In this document: positions 1 through 6,590 of the stretch, piece after piece
Numbering within the stretch: the first letter of the stretch is position 1
How the letters are laid out: the number at the start of each line of letters is the position of its first letter
Assembly: GCA_002352485.1 (NCBI GenBank)
Contig: DEIM01000199.1
Span: 1,484-11,265 of the forward strand
Direction: 5' to 3'
Origin: Candidatus Dadabacteria bacterium UBA2774
GTDB lineage: Bacteria > Desulfobacterota_D > UBA1144 > Nemesobacterales > UBA2774
Length of the DNA stretch: 9,782 bases
Made by a program: the position numbers and the translations under genes
The notes under the pieces: generated by a model
Seen by the model: the letters and a program-made list of their open reading frames with translations, nothing else
The model's database searches: none
What the model was told of the DNA's origin: nothing

Positions 1-203
1 ATGTTCTTAATGCCAAGACCGTTCCAGACCATCATAGCTTCCTCAAGCTCTGAGAGCCCTACGTGATCGTGCTTGGACTTATAGGCAAGCGGCCCCCTAT
101 CGATCTCCATTCCGAGACCGAACCTTCGGGAGCGCCTCTCAAAAACTGCGTCCATAAATTTGTAATCTACTGTGACGTCGAGACCAGGAGGATATTTACC
201 CAT
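1..203 (-). CDS. N-terminal part of an uncharacterised protein, possibly nitroreductase-like; cut by the left edge
   Basis: Reading the minus strand from an ATG at 203-201 gives 67 uninterrupted codons to the edge of the window. The product begins MGKYPPGLDVTVDYKF and contains FERRSRRFGLGMEI, then GPLAYKSKHDHVGLSELEEA. It is hydrophilic at the start, with no signal peptide or membrane segment. A basic ERRSRR-type motif near the N-terminus followed by an LSELEEA helix resembles the start of some nitroreductase-fold proteins, where arginines contact the flavin phosphate. This is only a resemblance from memory of the family, because the catalytic and dimer parts lie outside the window. A GGAG lies 13 bases before the ATG, which is long for a Shine-Dalgarno. 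A good promoter lies just upstream at 240-268. The reading frame is well supported, but the function is not. Confidence 0.6.
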   Translation of the reverse strand, partial: MGKYPPGLDVTVDYKFMDAVFERRSRRFGLGMEIDRGPLAYKSKHDHVGLSELEEAMMVWNGLGIKN

Positions 204-239
204 TTTCTTTTTAAGTCTCCTTTTTGATTTTTGAACTTT

Positions 240-268
240 ATTGTAGCAAATATGACCTCTTTGTCCAA
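240..268 (-). promoter_or_regulatory. Sigma70-type promoter for the left-edge gene
   Basis: On the minus strand TTGGAC (268-263) is followed after exactly 17 bases by TACAAT (245-240). The -10 box matches the consensus at five of six positions and is preceded by TGC, giving an extended -10. The -35 box is weaker. The predicted start near 233 leaves a leader of about 30 bases before the ATG at 203. No equally good promoter was found for the divergent lipoprotein gene. Weak candidates there are TTGTCC/TAGAAA (261-289) and TTGAAT/TAAAGT (277-306). Confidence 0.5.
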
Positions 269-357
269 ATTCACACTTGAATATAGAAAGTTTAACTCTG
301 TAAAGTTTTCGTGGAAACCGTTACGCACGTTCTTTATACTTATGAAAAGGATGTAAA

Positions 358-1134
358 ATGACGGTCACGGGGGGAATGTCCAAAATGATATACTTAGATT
401 CTAAAAGAAGAGTTATCAGTGCGGGAGCATTAATATCATTTCTTATTTTGGCCGGTTGCGCCCCGGGTTATTACGGCAGTGGGGAGCAGCTTCAAGCTCC
501 GATTCCTACGACTCTTAGCAGTGAAGACGGAGTAACGGTAAGAGTGACGCCTAAGTACTGGCCCTACTCGCCCCACAACCTGCCCGATTACGTAACGCCT
601 TATTTTGTGGAGATAGATAATCAATCGGGCAAAACGATTGATATTTATTACGGTGACGTGGTGCTGTTCGACCCGTACCGCACCCAGTACAACCCGCTTT
701 CACCTGAAGTTGTGGCATCTGCGGTTTCGACTTCCGAGCCCGCTTACGGATACAGTGCTCCATCTTACCCAAGGGTATCGGTCGGCGTTGGGTTCGGGTT
801 CGGCGGGGGATATGGAAGGGGTTATGGCAGAGGTTACGGGAGAAGAGGATACTACGGGCCTGCAGTAGGTATATACAACTATTATCCAGGCTGGTACGCA
901 CCGCCCACGGCATATCAGGCAGAACCTGTGAGCACCAAAGACATCCTCACTTTTGCTCTAGTCTCGGGGCCTATTTATCCGGGCTCGAATGTTAGCGGCT
1001 ACGTTTATTTCAGACACACGCCGAGTGAAGTACCGGAAGTCTTTTTGGATGTCGGCTGGAGAGACCCCGAAAAACCAGACGACATGCAGGTGCTGAGCTT
1101 CCCGTTCGCTATCGGGCTATATAACAATCAGTAA
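358..1134 (+). CDS. Outer-membrane-type lipoprotein with a Gly/Tyr/Arg-rich insert
   Basis: This 258-residue protein has a lipoprotein signal: basic SKRR at 15-18, a hydrophobic stretch at about 19-31, and the lipobox LAGC ending at Cys34. The residue after Cys34 is Ala rather than Asp, so by the Lol sorting rule of enteric bacteria it would go to the outer membrane. Residues about 58-120 (VTVRVTPKYW... VEIDNQSGKTIDI... VVLFDP... NPLSPEVVA) and 194-250 (ILTFALVSGPIYPGSNVSGYVYF... VFLDVGW) look like two halves of a beta-sandwich domain. They are separated by a low-complexity segment at about 141-182 rich in Gly, Tyr and Arg, with GYGR repeats. The ATG at 358 is chosen because AAAAGGA lies about seven bases upstream. 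Met7 and Met10 are possible later starts and would still leave a signal sequence. It is convergent with the doxX-like gene. I do not recognise a named family. Confidence 0.85.
   Translation: MTVTGGMSKMIYLDSKRRVISAGALISFLILAGCAPGYYGSGEQLQAPIPTTLSSEDGVTVRVTPKYWPYSPHNLPDYVTPYFVEIDNQSGKTIDIYYGDVVLFDPYRTQYNPLSPEVVASAVSTSEPAYGYSAPSYPRVSVGVGFGFGGGYGRGYGRGYGRRGYYGPAVGIYNYYPGWYAPPTAYQAEPVSTKDILTFALVSGPIYPGSNVSGYVYFRHTPSEVPEVFLDVGWRDPEKPDDMQVLSFPFAIGLYNNQ
808..843 (+). repeat. Three in-frame 12-base repeats encoding GYGR
   Basis: Three consecutive 12-base units encode Gly-Tyr-Gly-Arg each time (residues 151-162), followed by Arg-Gly-Tyr-Tyr-Gly. The units use different synonymous codons (GGA/GGT for the first Gly, TAT/TAC for Tyr, AGG/AGA for Arg). 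The peptide is therefore conserved while the DNA has drifted, so this is not a fresh slippage product. Confidence 0.8.
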
Positions 1135-1180
1135 TGTTGATTCTAAGCCGTGATGGAAAAACTAAAAGCTGATATAGCCC
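1114..1180. repeat. Nine-base inverted repeat spanning the convergent gene ends
   Basis: GGGCTATAT (1114-1122, inside the lipoprotein 3' end) and ATATAGCCC (1172-1180, just past the doxX-like stop) are perfect reverse complements with 49 bases between them. The loop is too long for a standard intrinsic terminator and there is no adjoining T-run. It lies where two convergent transcripts would end, so a weak role in 3' end folding is possible. Chance is also plausible. Confidence 0.25.
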
Positions 1181-1570
1181 CTAACTTTCGTCGTCTTGGA
1201 AATATAGTATGAAGAATAGAGATAGGGCGTATAACATTTGAGTGCCTACAACCCCCCATTGCTGCAATAATGACATTCCGAAGATCAGCACCGCCATCAG
1301 CAAAAATCCGAGAATGAGTCCGTATCTGAGCTTATAACCTGTTATGAGGATTATACCGACAATAAGCTCTACGATGGGTATTACGTAAGCAAGCGCTTTT
1401 ACAGAGATAGGAAGTAGGAAGGTATCCCCAAAATCATTCACCATGCCTGAGACGAATCCGCTGTAATCGCCTAATATTCTGACCGCCCCGTGCATGAAAA
1501 AGTTCACACCCACGACAATGCGGAATAAGAAAAGGGCTAGCTTTTTGTTGCTCATCTGCAAATATTTCAT
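1181..1570 (-). CDS. DoxX-family small integral membrane protein
   Basis: This 129-residue protein has four hydrophobic segments at about 11-27, 58-77, 83-103 and 110-124, the four-helix pattern of DoxX-type proteins. The first helix reads LFRIVVGVNFFMHGAVRI, matching the family pattern of an Arg in helix 1 followed by a His-Gly pair. Helix 2 contains PIVELIVGIILITG, also typical. Family members sit in the inner membrane. Some are linked to quinone-dependent oxidation or redox stress, but most have no proven function, and nothing here narrows it. It starts 44 bases after the dnaJ stop on the same strand, so it could be the last gene of that transcript. No clear Shine-Dalgarno precedes the ATG at 1570 or the Met at codon 6, so the exact start is uncertain. 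Confidence 0.8.
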   Translation of the reverse strand: MKYLQMSNKKLALFLFRIVVGVNFFMHGAVRILGDYSGFVSGMVNDFGDTFLLPISVKALAYVIPIVELIVGIILITGYKLRYGLILGFLLMAVLIFGMSLLQQWGVVGTQMLYALSLFFILYFQDDES

Positions 1571-1614
1571 GGCGTATTTTTAAAACATAATACGATCAAA
1601 CACCAAAATACAGA

Positions 1615-2718
1615 TTATTTCTTAGCGCGCAGCTCTTGTAACTGCTCAAATATTTTCTTTTCCTCTTTTGATGGTTTCTTGGGTATATCAACCTGGATAT
1701 TTAGATAAATATCCCCTCTTCTTCCCGAGCCGTAATTGGGGAGTCCCTCGTTTGCAAGACGCATAACTGTGCCCGGCTGCGTACCCGGAGGAATTTTAAT
1801 TTCCACATCGCCCAAAAGAGTAGGTACGTCTCGTTTAGTGCCGAGTACGGCGTCTGAGACGGTGATATTTTCTGTACGCTGCAGGTGGTCACCTCTGCGC
1901 ACAAATCTGGGATCGTCCTCAGTATTAATTACAACAATCAGGTCCCCCGGCGGTCCTCCGGGTGCGGGACTAAGGTTCCCGTGTCCCGGTACTCTTAGTG
2001 CTGTGCCCTCGTCCACTCCGGGTGGAATTTTTATCTCGATTTCGGTTTCCTGCTCGACATTCCCTGTTCCTCTGCATTCGGTACAGGGGTCTTCAATTAT
2101 CGAACCAAGCCCCCGGCAAGCTTCACACACCGCAACCTGCTGAAACACCATTCCCTGCTGCTGAGAGGTAAACACCTTCTGTCCGGCACCTCCGCACTCC
2201 TCGCAGCTAATTGGTTCTGTGCCCGGTTTCGCCCTCGACCCGTCGCATACGGGGCATGTATGGGTACGGCTGTACTTAATCTTCTCTTCGCCGCCTGTAA
2301 GTATGGTTTTAAGCGGGACGGTTACCTCTGTCTGAACACTCATTCCGCCCTGAGGGCCTCTTCTCCCGCCAAATCCGAACAGGTCATCGAAGACGCTGCC
2401 GAACCCACCACCACCGCCTCCACCCGCTCTAGCGCCTCCGAATATATCCCCAAAATTTATCCCGCCGAATATATCGTCAAACGTGACGCCGTCCAGTCCT
2501 TCAAAGCCTCCTCGGTCATAACGCGTCCGCTTTTCAGGATCTGAAAGTACGCCGTAGGCCTCAGATAGCTCTTTGAACTTTTCTTCAGAATCCGGCTCGT
2601 CGTTGTGATCCGGGTGGTGCTGGAGGGCGAGCTTGCGATAAGCTTTTTTTATCACATCTGCGCTGGCGTCTCTTGAAACGCCTAATACTTCATAGTAATC
2701 CCTTTTTCCATTGGCCAT
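1615..2718 (-). CDS. dnaJ: DnaJ (Hsp40), type I co-chaperone
   Basis: DnaJ delivers unfolded proteins to DnaK and stimulates its ATPase in the cytoplasm. The 367 residues show the full type I layout. The J domain is at 6-70 with the HPD motif at 35-37. A Gly/Phe-rich linker at about 83-120 includes a run of seven or so glycines near 99-105. The zinc region has four CxxC pairs (C155/C158, C172/C175, C198/C201, C212/C215), followed by the C-terminal substrate-binding beta domains. Length is close to the usual 370-380. The first zinc repeat reads CPVCDGSR, with Arg in place of the last Gly, but all eight zinc ligands are present. It begins 129 bases after the uvrA stop on the same strand. GGAG lies 12 bases before the ATG, a rather long spacing. 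dnaK and grpE are not in the window. Confidence 0.97.
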   Translation of the reverse strand: MANGKRDYYEVLGVSRDASADVIKKAYRKLALQHHPDHNDEPDSEEKFKELSEAYGVLSDPEKRTRYDRGGFEGLDGVTFDDIFGGINFGDIFGGARAGGGGGGGFGSVFDDLFGFGGRRGPQGGMSVQTEVTVPLKTILTGGEEKIKYSRTHTCPVCDGSRAKPGTEPISCEECGGAGQKVFTSQQQGMVFQQVAVCEACRGLGSIIEDPCTECRGTGNVEQETEIEIKIPPGVDEGTALRVPGHGNLSPAPGGPPGDLIVVINTEDDPRFVRRGDHLQRTENITVSDAVLGTKRDVPTLLGDVEIKIPPGTQPGTVMRLANEGLPNYGSGRRGDIYLNIQVDIPKKPSKEEKKIFEQLQELRAKK

Positions 2719-2753
2719 TTAATAGAGTAACTCCGTCTGAATTTATCTGTACT

Positions 2754-2781
2754 TATATATACCTTATTATAAGATTTTCAA
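2754..2781 (-). promoter_or_regulatory. Promoter-like sequence before dnaJ
   Basis: On the minus strand TTGAAA (2781-2776) is followed by TATATA (2759-2754) at 16 bases, overlapping TATAAG at 18 bases. The 5' context is CTTGAAA, which equals the -35 box of enteric heat-shock sigma32 promoters. No CCCCAT-type -10 follows, so housekeeping recognition is the simpler reading. Its place between uvrA and dnaJ suggests dnaJ can be transcribed independently of uvrA. Confidence 0.45.
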
Positions 2782-2847
2782 GTTTTTCCCGCTTATATTC
2801 GAATTATTAATCTTAGTATTGATGCAGTGAATAGCACCCAAATCCGG

Positions 2848-5580
2848 CTACTGAGATAGAGCCTCTTTCAGATATTTGCCGGTATAAGACTTCGCAGACT
2901 CGGCCACATCTTCCGGAGTCCCCTCGATAACGATATTACCGCCTGCCTCCCCTCCTTCGGGACCGAGGTCAATTACGTGATCTGCAGATTTTATTACGTC
3001 CATATTGTGCTCTACCAGGATCACAGTGTTACCGGCGTAAACGAGCTTGTTTATAACCTCAAGGAGTTTTTTCACATCCTCCGCGTGAAGCCCTACCGTA
3101 GGCTCGTCCAGAATATACAAGATATCGTGGCCCGTTTTTTTGCCGAGCTCCCTAGCAATTTTGATACGCTGCGCTTCCCCTCCCGAGAGCGTTGGCGCAG
3201 GCTGCCCGAGCCTCACATACCCAAGGCCTACGTCCTGAAGAATCTTTAATTTTCTGCCCAAGACCGGAACTTCAAAGAAAAAGTTTATTGCTTCATTCAC
3301 GGTAAGCTTTAAAATATCGTCTATATTTTTATCCTTGTATCTGACAGAGAGCACTTCTTTTTTAAAACGGAGCCCACCGCAGTCCTCGCAAACGACATAT
3401 ACGTCAGCCAAAAAGTGCATCTCTATCTTGAGCCTGCCCTCGCCCTCACACGTCTCACATCGCCCGCCTTTGACGTTGAATGAAAAATGAGACGGGGTAA
3501 GGCCTTTTGATTTGGCCTGCCACGTGCCGGCAATTGCTTTTCTTATCTCGTCATAAGCCTTAATGTATGTCACGGGGTTTGACCTGAGGGTCTTTCCGAT
3601 AGGGTTCTGATCGAGCATTACCACGTCTGAAAGTAACTCAGCCCCCTTAATTTCTTTGAACTTCCCTACCCGCTCGACATCTCCTCTGAAGCTCCTCGCC
3701 AATGCCGAATAGAGTACGTCGCTCACAAGGGAGCTCTTCCCGGAGCCCGAGACTCCCGTAATGCATATGAAAGTCCTGAGGGGAAAAGAGACCGTCAGGT
3801 TTTTAAGATTATTCTCGGTAGCGCCTTTAACAGTTAATTTCCTGCCGCTCCCCTTCCTTCTTTTTGAAGGCACCCCGATCCGCTCCTCTCCAAGCATATA
3901 GCTTTTAGTAAGAGAATTATTGGAATTGCGGAGAAGTTTTTTAGCGCTGCCCTGATACACTATGTCCCCACCCTTCTCTCCGGCCAGCGGACCAAGCTCC
4001 ACAATATGATCCGCAGACTTTATCATCTCGAAATCGTGCTCTACTACGACTACGGTATTGTCCCTGTCCCTGAGCTCATGTATGAGTGAAACAAGACGGC
4101 CGATATCGCGCGCGTGAAGACCGATGGAGGGCTCGTCCATAATATATAGAGTCTCGGTGAGGGTTGAGCCGAGCTGGCATGCGAGGCTTACCCTCTGCGC
4201 TTCACCGCCAGAGAGCGTGCGCGTGAGCCTAGATAGAGTCAGGTATTCGAGGCCTACTTTATTCAGAAAATCAGTTCTGGAATTAATCTGCTTTAATATT
4301 TCATCTGCGATATTTTTCTCATACTCACTAAGTGACAGTTTTCCAAAAAATTGAGCCAGCTTATCGACTGACAATTCAGAGAGAGCGGATATATCGATTC
4401 CGCCCACTTTCACGTATAGCGCTTCCTCCCTAAGTCTTCTCCCAGAGCACACGTCGCAGTCAAACGCGGAGCGGTACTTACTCAGGAATACCCGTACGTG
4501 CATTTTATAGCTCTTGCCCTCAAGGTATCTGAAGACTCCGTATATGCCTCTGAACCCTTCGCCCCCGTTATATATTAGGTCTTTCTCTTTCTTTGTGAGT
4601 TTCTTGTAAGGCTTGTTCGTATCAATACCCTGAGACACGGCGAAATCGAGCATCTTTTTCTCTCTGCTTTTAAGTGAAGGTTTGGTCAGGGGCTCTATAG
4701 CGCCCTCAGACAAGCTCTTTTCAGGGTCGGGTACCAATAAGTCCGGGTCGGGTTTGAGGATATTCCCGAATCCCCGGCACTCGGGGCACGCGCCCTGGGG
4801 GCTGTTAAACGAAAACAGTAGAGGAGTGGGTTCTAAGAAACGTTTTTTGCACGAGACGCACTCAAGCTCTTTGGAATAATATAGCGTCTCACCGCCGTGG
4901 ATATTAACGTGAATATTACGGCTCTCTGAAAAAGCAGTCTCAAGGGAATCAACGATCCTTGAAAGGGATTTTTTATCGATTGCAATGCGGTCTACAAGAA
5001 TCTCCGTATTTTCCGGGGTCAGGTCGGTTTCTTCTATCTCCCGCATCTCCCCGTCGATCAGCACTCTTGAGTACCCTCTGGATAAAAGCTCGGACGCTGT
5101 GAAACCGGTACCGCCATAAGGAAAAGTAATATAAGCCCTGTCTCCAGAGTGATTCCTCAATAACTCACGGGCTATATCCGAGGCGGAGCGGATACTTACA
5201 AGTTTATTGCAATCGGGGCAATAGGTCTTTCCGACCTTGGCGTAGAGAAGTCTCAAATAATCATATATCTCAGTAGTAGTGCCTACGGTAGAGCGGGAGT
5301 TCCTAACCGTATTTCTGCTTTCTATTGCGACAGCCGGGGGTAGACCCGTAATGTCGTCCATGTCAGGGCGGTCTACTCTCTCAAGAAACTGTCTCGCATA
5401 TGTGGAGAGACACTCGATATATCTTCTCAGCCCCTCTGCATAGAGAGTATCCAGCGCAAGTGAGGACTTTCCCGAGCCACTAAGCCCGGTGATCACGGTG
5501 TACTTATGCCAGGGAACCTCAACGTTGATATTCTTGAGGTTGTTTTCCCTTGCTCCTTCAATCTTTATCTCGCCTTTCAT
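2848..5580 (-). CDS. uvrA: UvrA, excinuclease ABC subunit A
   Basis: UvrA is the damage-sensing ATPase of bacterial nucleotide excision repair. A UvrA dimer loads UvrB onto damaged DNA. With the ATG at 5580 the product has 910 residues, close to the family's 940 or so. Two ABC modules are complete: Walker A at 32-39 and 609-616, LSGGEAQR signatures at 456-463 and 798-805, and Walker B LYIMDEP at 478-484 and LYILDEP at 821-827. Zinc modules are C241/C244/C265/C268 and C708/C711/C731/C734. Further CxxC pairs are at 121-124 and 375-378. The stretch at 96-117 reads RSTVGTTTEIYDYLR, where classical UvrA usually has GTVTEIYDYLR, and several other segments differ from the E. coli type, so this may be a second UvrA clade. 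A GTG six codons earlier (5598) is possible, but AAGGGA six bases before the ATG favours 5580. Confidence 0.96.
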   Translation of the reverse strand: MKGEIKIEGARENNLKNINVEVPWHKYTVITGLSGSGKSSLALDTLYAEGLRRYIECLSTYARQFLERVDRPDMDDITGLPPAVAIESRNTVRNSRSTVGTTTEIYDYLRLLYAKVGKTYCPDCNKLVSIRSASDIARELLRNHSGDRAYITFPYGGTGFTASELLSRGYSRVLIDGEMREIEETDLTPENTEILVDRIAIDKKSLSRIVDSLETAFSESRNIHVNIHGGETLYYSKELECVSCKKRFLEPTPLLFSFNSPQGACPECRGFGNILKPDPDLLVPDPEKSLSEGAIEPLTKPSLKSREKKMLDFAVSQGIDTNKPYKKLTKKEKDLIYNGGEGFRGIYGVFRYLEGKSYKMHVRVFLSKYRSAFDCDVCSGRRLREEALYVKVGGIDISALSELSVDKLAQFFGKLSLSEYEKNIADEILKQINSRTDFLNKVGLEYLTLSRLTRTLSGGEAQRVSLACQLGSTLTETLYIMDEPSIGLHARDIGRLVSLIHELRDRDNTVVVVEHDFEMIKSADHIVELGPLAGEKGGDIVYQGSAKKLLRNSNNSLTKSYMLGEERIGVPSKRRKGSGRKLTVKGATENNLKNLTVSFPLRTFICITGVSGSGKSSLVSDVLYSALARSFRGDVERVGKFKEIKGAELLSDVVMLDQNPIGKTLRSNPVTYIKAYDEIRKAIAGTWQAKSKGLTPSHFSFNVKGGRCETCEGEGRLKIEMHFLADVYVVCEDCGGLRFKKEVLSVRYKDKNIDDILKLTVNEAINFFFEVPVLGRKLKILQDVGLGYVRLGQPAPTLSGGEAQRIKIARELGKKTGHDILYILDEPTVGLHAEDVKKLLEVINKLVYAGNTVILVEHNMDVIKSADHVIDLGPEGGEAGGNIVIEGTPEDVAESAKSYTGKYLKEALSQ

Positions 5581-5659
5581 CAATAGTCCCTTAAGCACTT
5601 TCTTGCGTAATGGCTGACTTCAATCAATTAGGAAATACCGGATAATCTGTATAAGAAAT

Positions 5660-6361
5660 TTAGATAATGGATTTTAATTCGGCCAAATTATTAACTTGCT
5701 TTACTTCTTTTCCACTCATGTTATCGACGTTCCTGGAGTTCACCCAAATAGCTTCCAGTCCCGCGTTATTAGCCCCCATCACATCTGACCCGTACATATC
5801 CCCAACATGAATAACCTCTTCTGGCGACAGCTCCGCTTGTGTGAGTGCATGATGAAAAATTCTCTGGTCAGGCTTAATCATATTAAGCTTCGTGGAGTCG
5901 AGAATGAAGTTGAATTGCCCGCTTATCCCAACCTCCTCACACTTACTCTCTGTATACCCGTCATTATTTGATATAACGCCAAGTTTATAGCCCCGGCCCT
6001 TAAGATCGTCCAGCAGATCCAGGGCGCCCGGAAGAACAACCCTTGTGAAATCAATCTTGCTCATTGCCGTTCTTACATTTTGCCGGAACGCCTGAATATC
6101 ACCTTCTATTGGCAAAGATTCATATAATAAAGGCATAAACCATTTTCCATAGTCCTCTGGAGTCATGCCGCCTTTAGACTTATGTTTTAAGTAGAGCTTG
6201 TAATCGGCCTCTATGTATTTAATCTCAAATTCTCTGTTTGAGATATCCAGCCCCGCCTCTCTCATAGATATCGCTATACGCGTAATAAACGGCGGGTCTG
6301 TAGAGGCCAGAGTATCCCCAAAATCAAAGAAAATCCCTTTTATTTTATTGCCGATGCGCAT
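5660..6361 (-). CDS. HAD-superfamily hydrolase (phosphatase-like)
   Basis: With the ATG at 6361 the product has 233 residues and shows the four HAD motifs in order. Motif I is FFDFGDTL with nucleophile Asp13. Motif II is ISNND with Ser131. Motif III is the Lys163 of IKPD. Motif IV is GDMYGSD with Asp188 and Asp193. The alpha-helical insert between motifs I and II marks a C1-cap enzyme of the phosphoglycolate-phosphatase/haloacid-dehalogenase type. Motif I has Gly15 where most HAD phosphatases have the second Asp acting as general acid, a known variant, so substrate and even activity are open. A TTG start at 6412 would add 17 residues. The ATG is preferred because family members begin only a few residues before motif I, although neither start has a clear Shine-Dalgarno. 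It lies 79 bases upstream of uvrA on the same strand and is probably co-transcribed. Confidence 0.9.
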   Translation of the reverse strand: MRIGNKIKGIFFDFGDTLASTDPPFITRIAISMREAGLDISNREFEIKYIEADYKLYLKHKSKGGMTPEDYGKWFMPLLYESLPIEGDIQAFRQNVRTAMSKIDFTRVVLPGALDLLDDLKGRGYKLGVISNNDGYTESKCEEVGISGQFNFILDSTKLNMIKPDQRIFHHALTQAELSPEEVIHVGDMYGSDVMGANNAGLEAIWVNSRNVDNMSGKEVKQVNNLAELKSII

Positions 6362-6435
6362 TTTATTTTCGCTTAATTTATATGACCGGACAGAGCTCGT
6401 ACCCCGAGACAATAAGACAAATACTAACTAAATAA

Positions 6436-6444
6436 ATCATAGCA
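6436..6444 (-). promoter_or_regulatory. Possible extended -10 promoter element for the HAD-uvrA block
   Basis: On the minus strand TGCTATGAT (6444-6436) fits an extended -10 element. No matching -35 sits at the usual distance. A perfect TTGACA (6454-6449) is only seven bases upstream of the TATGAT, too close to pair with it. Transcription from here would give a leader of about 68 bases to the ATG at 6361. Tentative. Confidence 0.3.
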
Positions 6445-6524
6445 CAGATGTCAATTTTATCTATGAATCTAAATATTGCTCCAAAGTGGGGGATTTAATG
6501 TATACCAGAGAGTTATTGGCCGCT

Positions 6525-6555
6525 TTTCAAAAATAATTGAAATATTTCTTTGAAA
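6525..6555. repeat. Overlapping short palindromes beside the dacB promoter
   Basis: TTTCAA (6525-6530), six bases, TTGAAA (6537-6542) is a perfect inverted repeat. It overlaps the 10-base palindrome GAAATATTTC (6539-6548), which overlaps TTTCTTTGAAA (6545-6555). The half-site TTGAAA recurs at 13-base spacing and its second copy is the -35 box of the predicted dacB promoter. An outer CGCTTTT/AAAAGCG pair (6521-6527 and 6558-6564) encloses the cluster. The arrangement suits a repressor or activator site, but AT-rich spacers also produce such patterns by chance. Confidence 0.35.
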
Positions 6556-6578
6556 TAAAAAGCGCTTGCGGTTAATAT
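6550..6578 (+). promoter_or_regulatory. Sigma70-type promoter for dacB
   Basis: TTGAAA (6550-6555), 17 bases, TAATAT (6573-6578). The -10 region runs into a perfect TATAAT at 6578-6583. Either -10 places the transcription start at roughly 6585-6591, at or just before the ATG at 6591. The mRNA would then be leaderless or nearly so, which agrees with the absence of a Shine-Dalgarno. Confidence 0.55.
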
Positions 6579-6590
6579 ATAATTCTTAAT

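Noticed and set aside
342..356. Four-codon reading frame just before the lipoprotein start
   Set aside because: ATG AAA AGG ATG TAA overlaps the Shine-Dalgarno region of the lipoprotein gene. Too short and without its own ribosome site to claim a leader peptide.
551..913. 120-codon minus-strand open frame opposite the lipoprotein gene
   Set aside because: It lies entirely antisense to a well-supported lipoprotein gene, and its Arg/Cys-rich peptide is what the reverse of Gly/Tyr-rich coding sequence gives.
1736..2143. 135-codon plus-strand open frame opposite dnaJ
   Set aside because: Shadow of the dnaJ coding frame. The Pro/Gly/Ser-rich peptide mirrors the complementary codons and has no start signals.
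6449..6454. Perfect minus-strand TTGACA as the -35 for the HAD gene
   Set aside because: No acceptable -10 lies 15-19 bases downstream. The only good -10 (TATGAT) is seven bases away, so the two cannot form one promoter.
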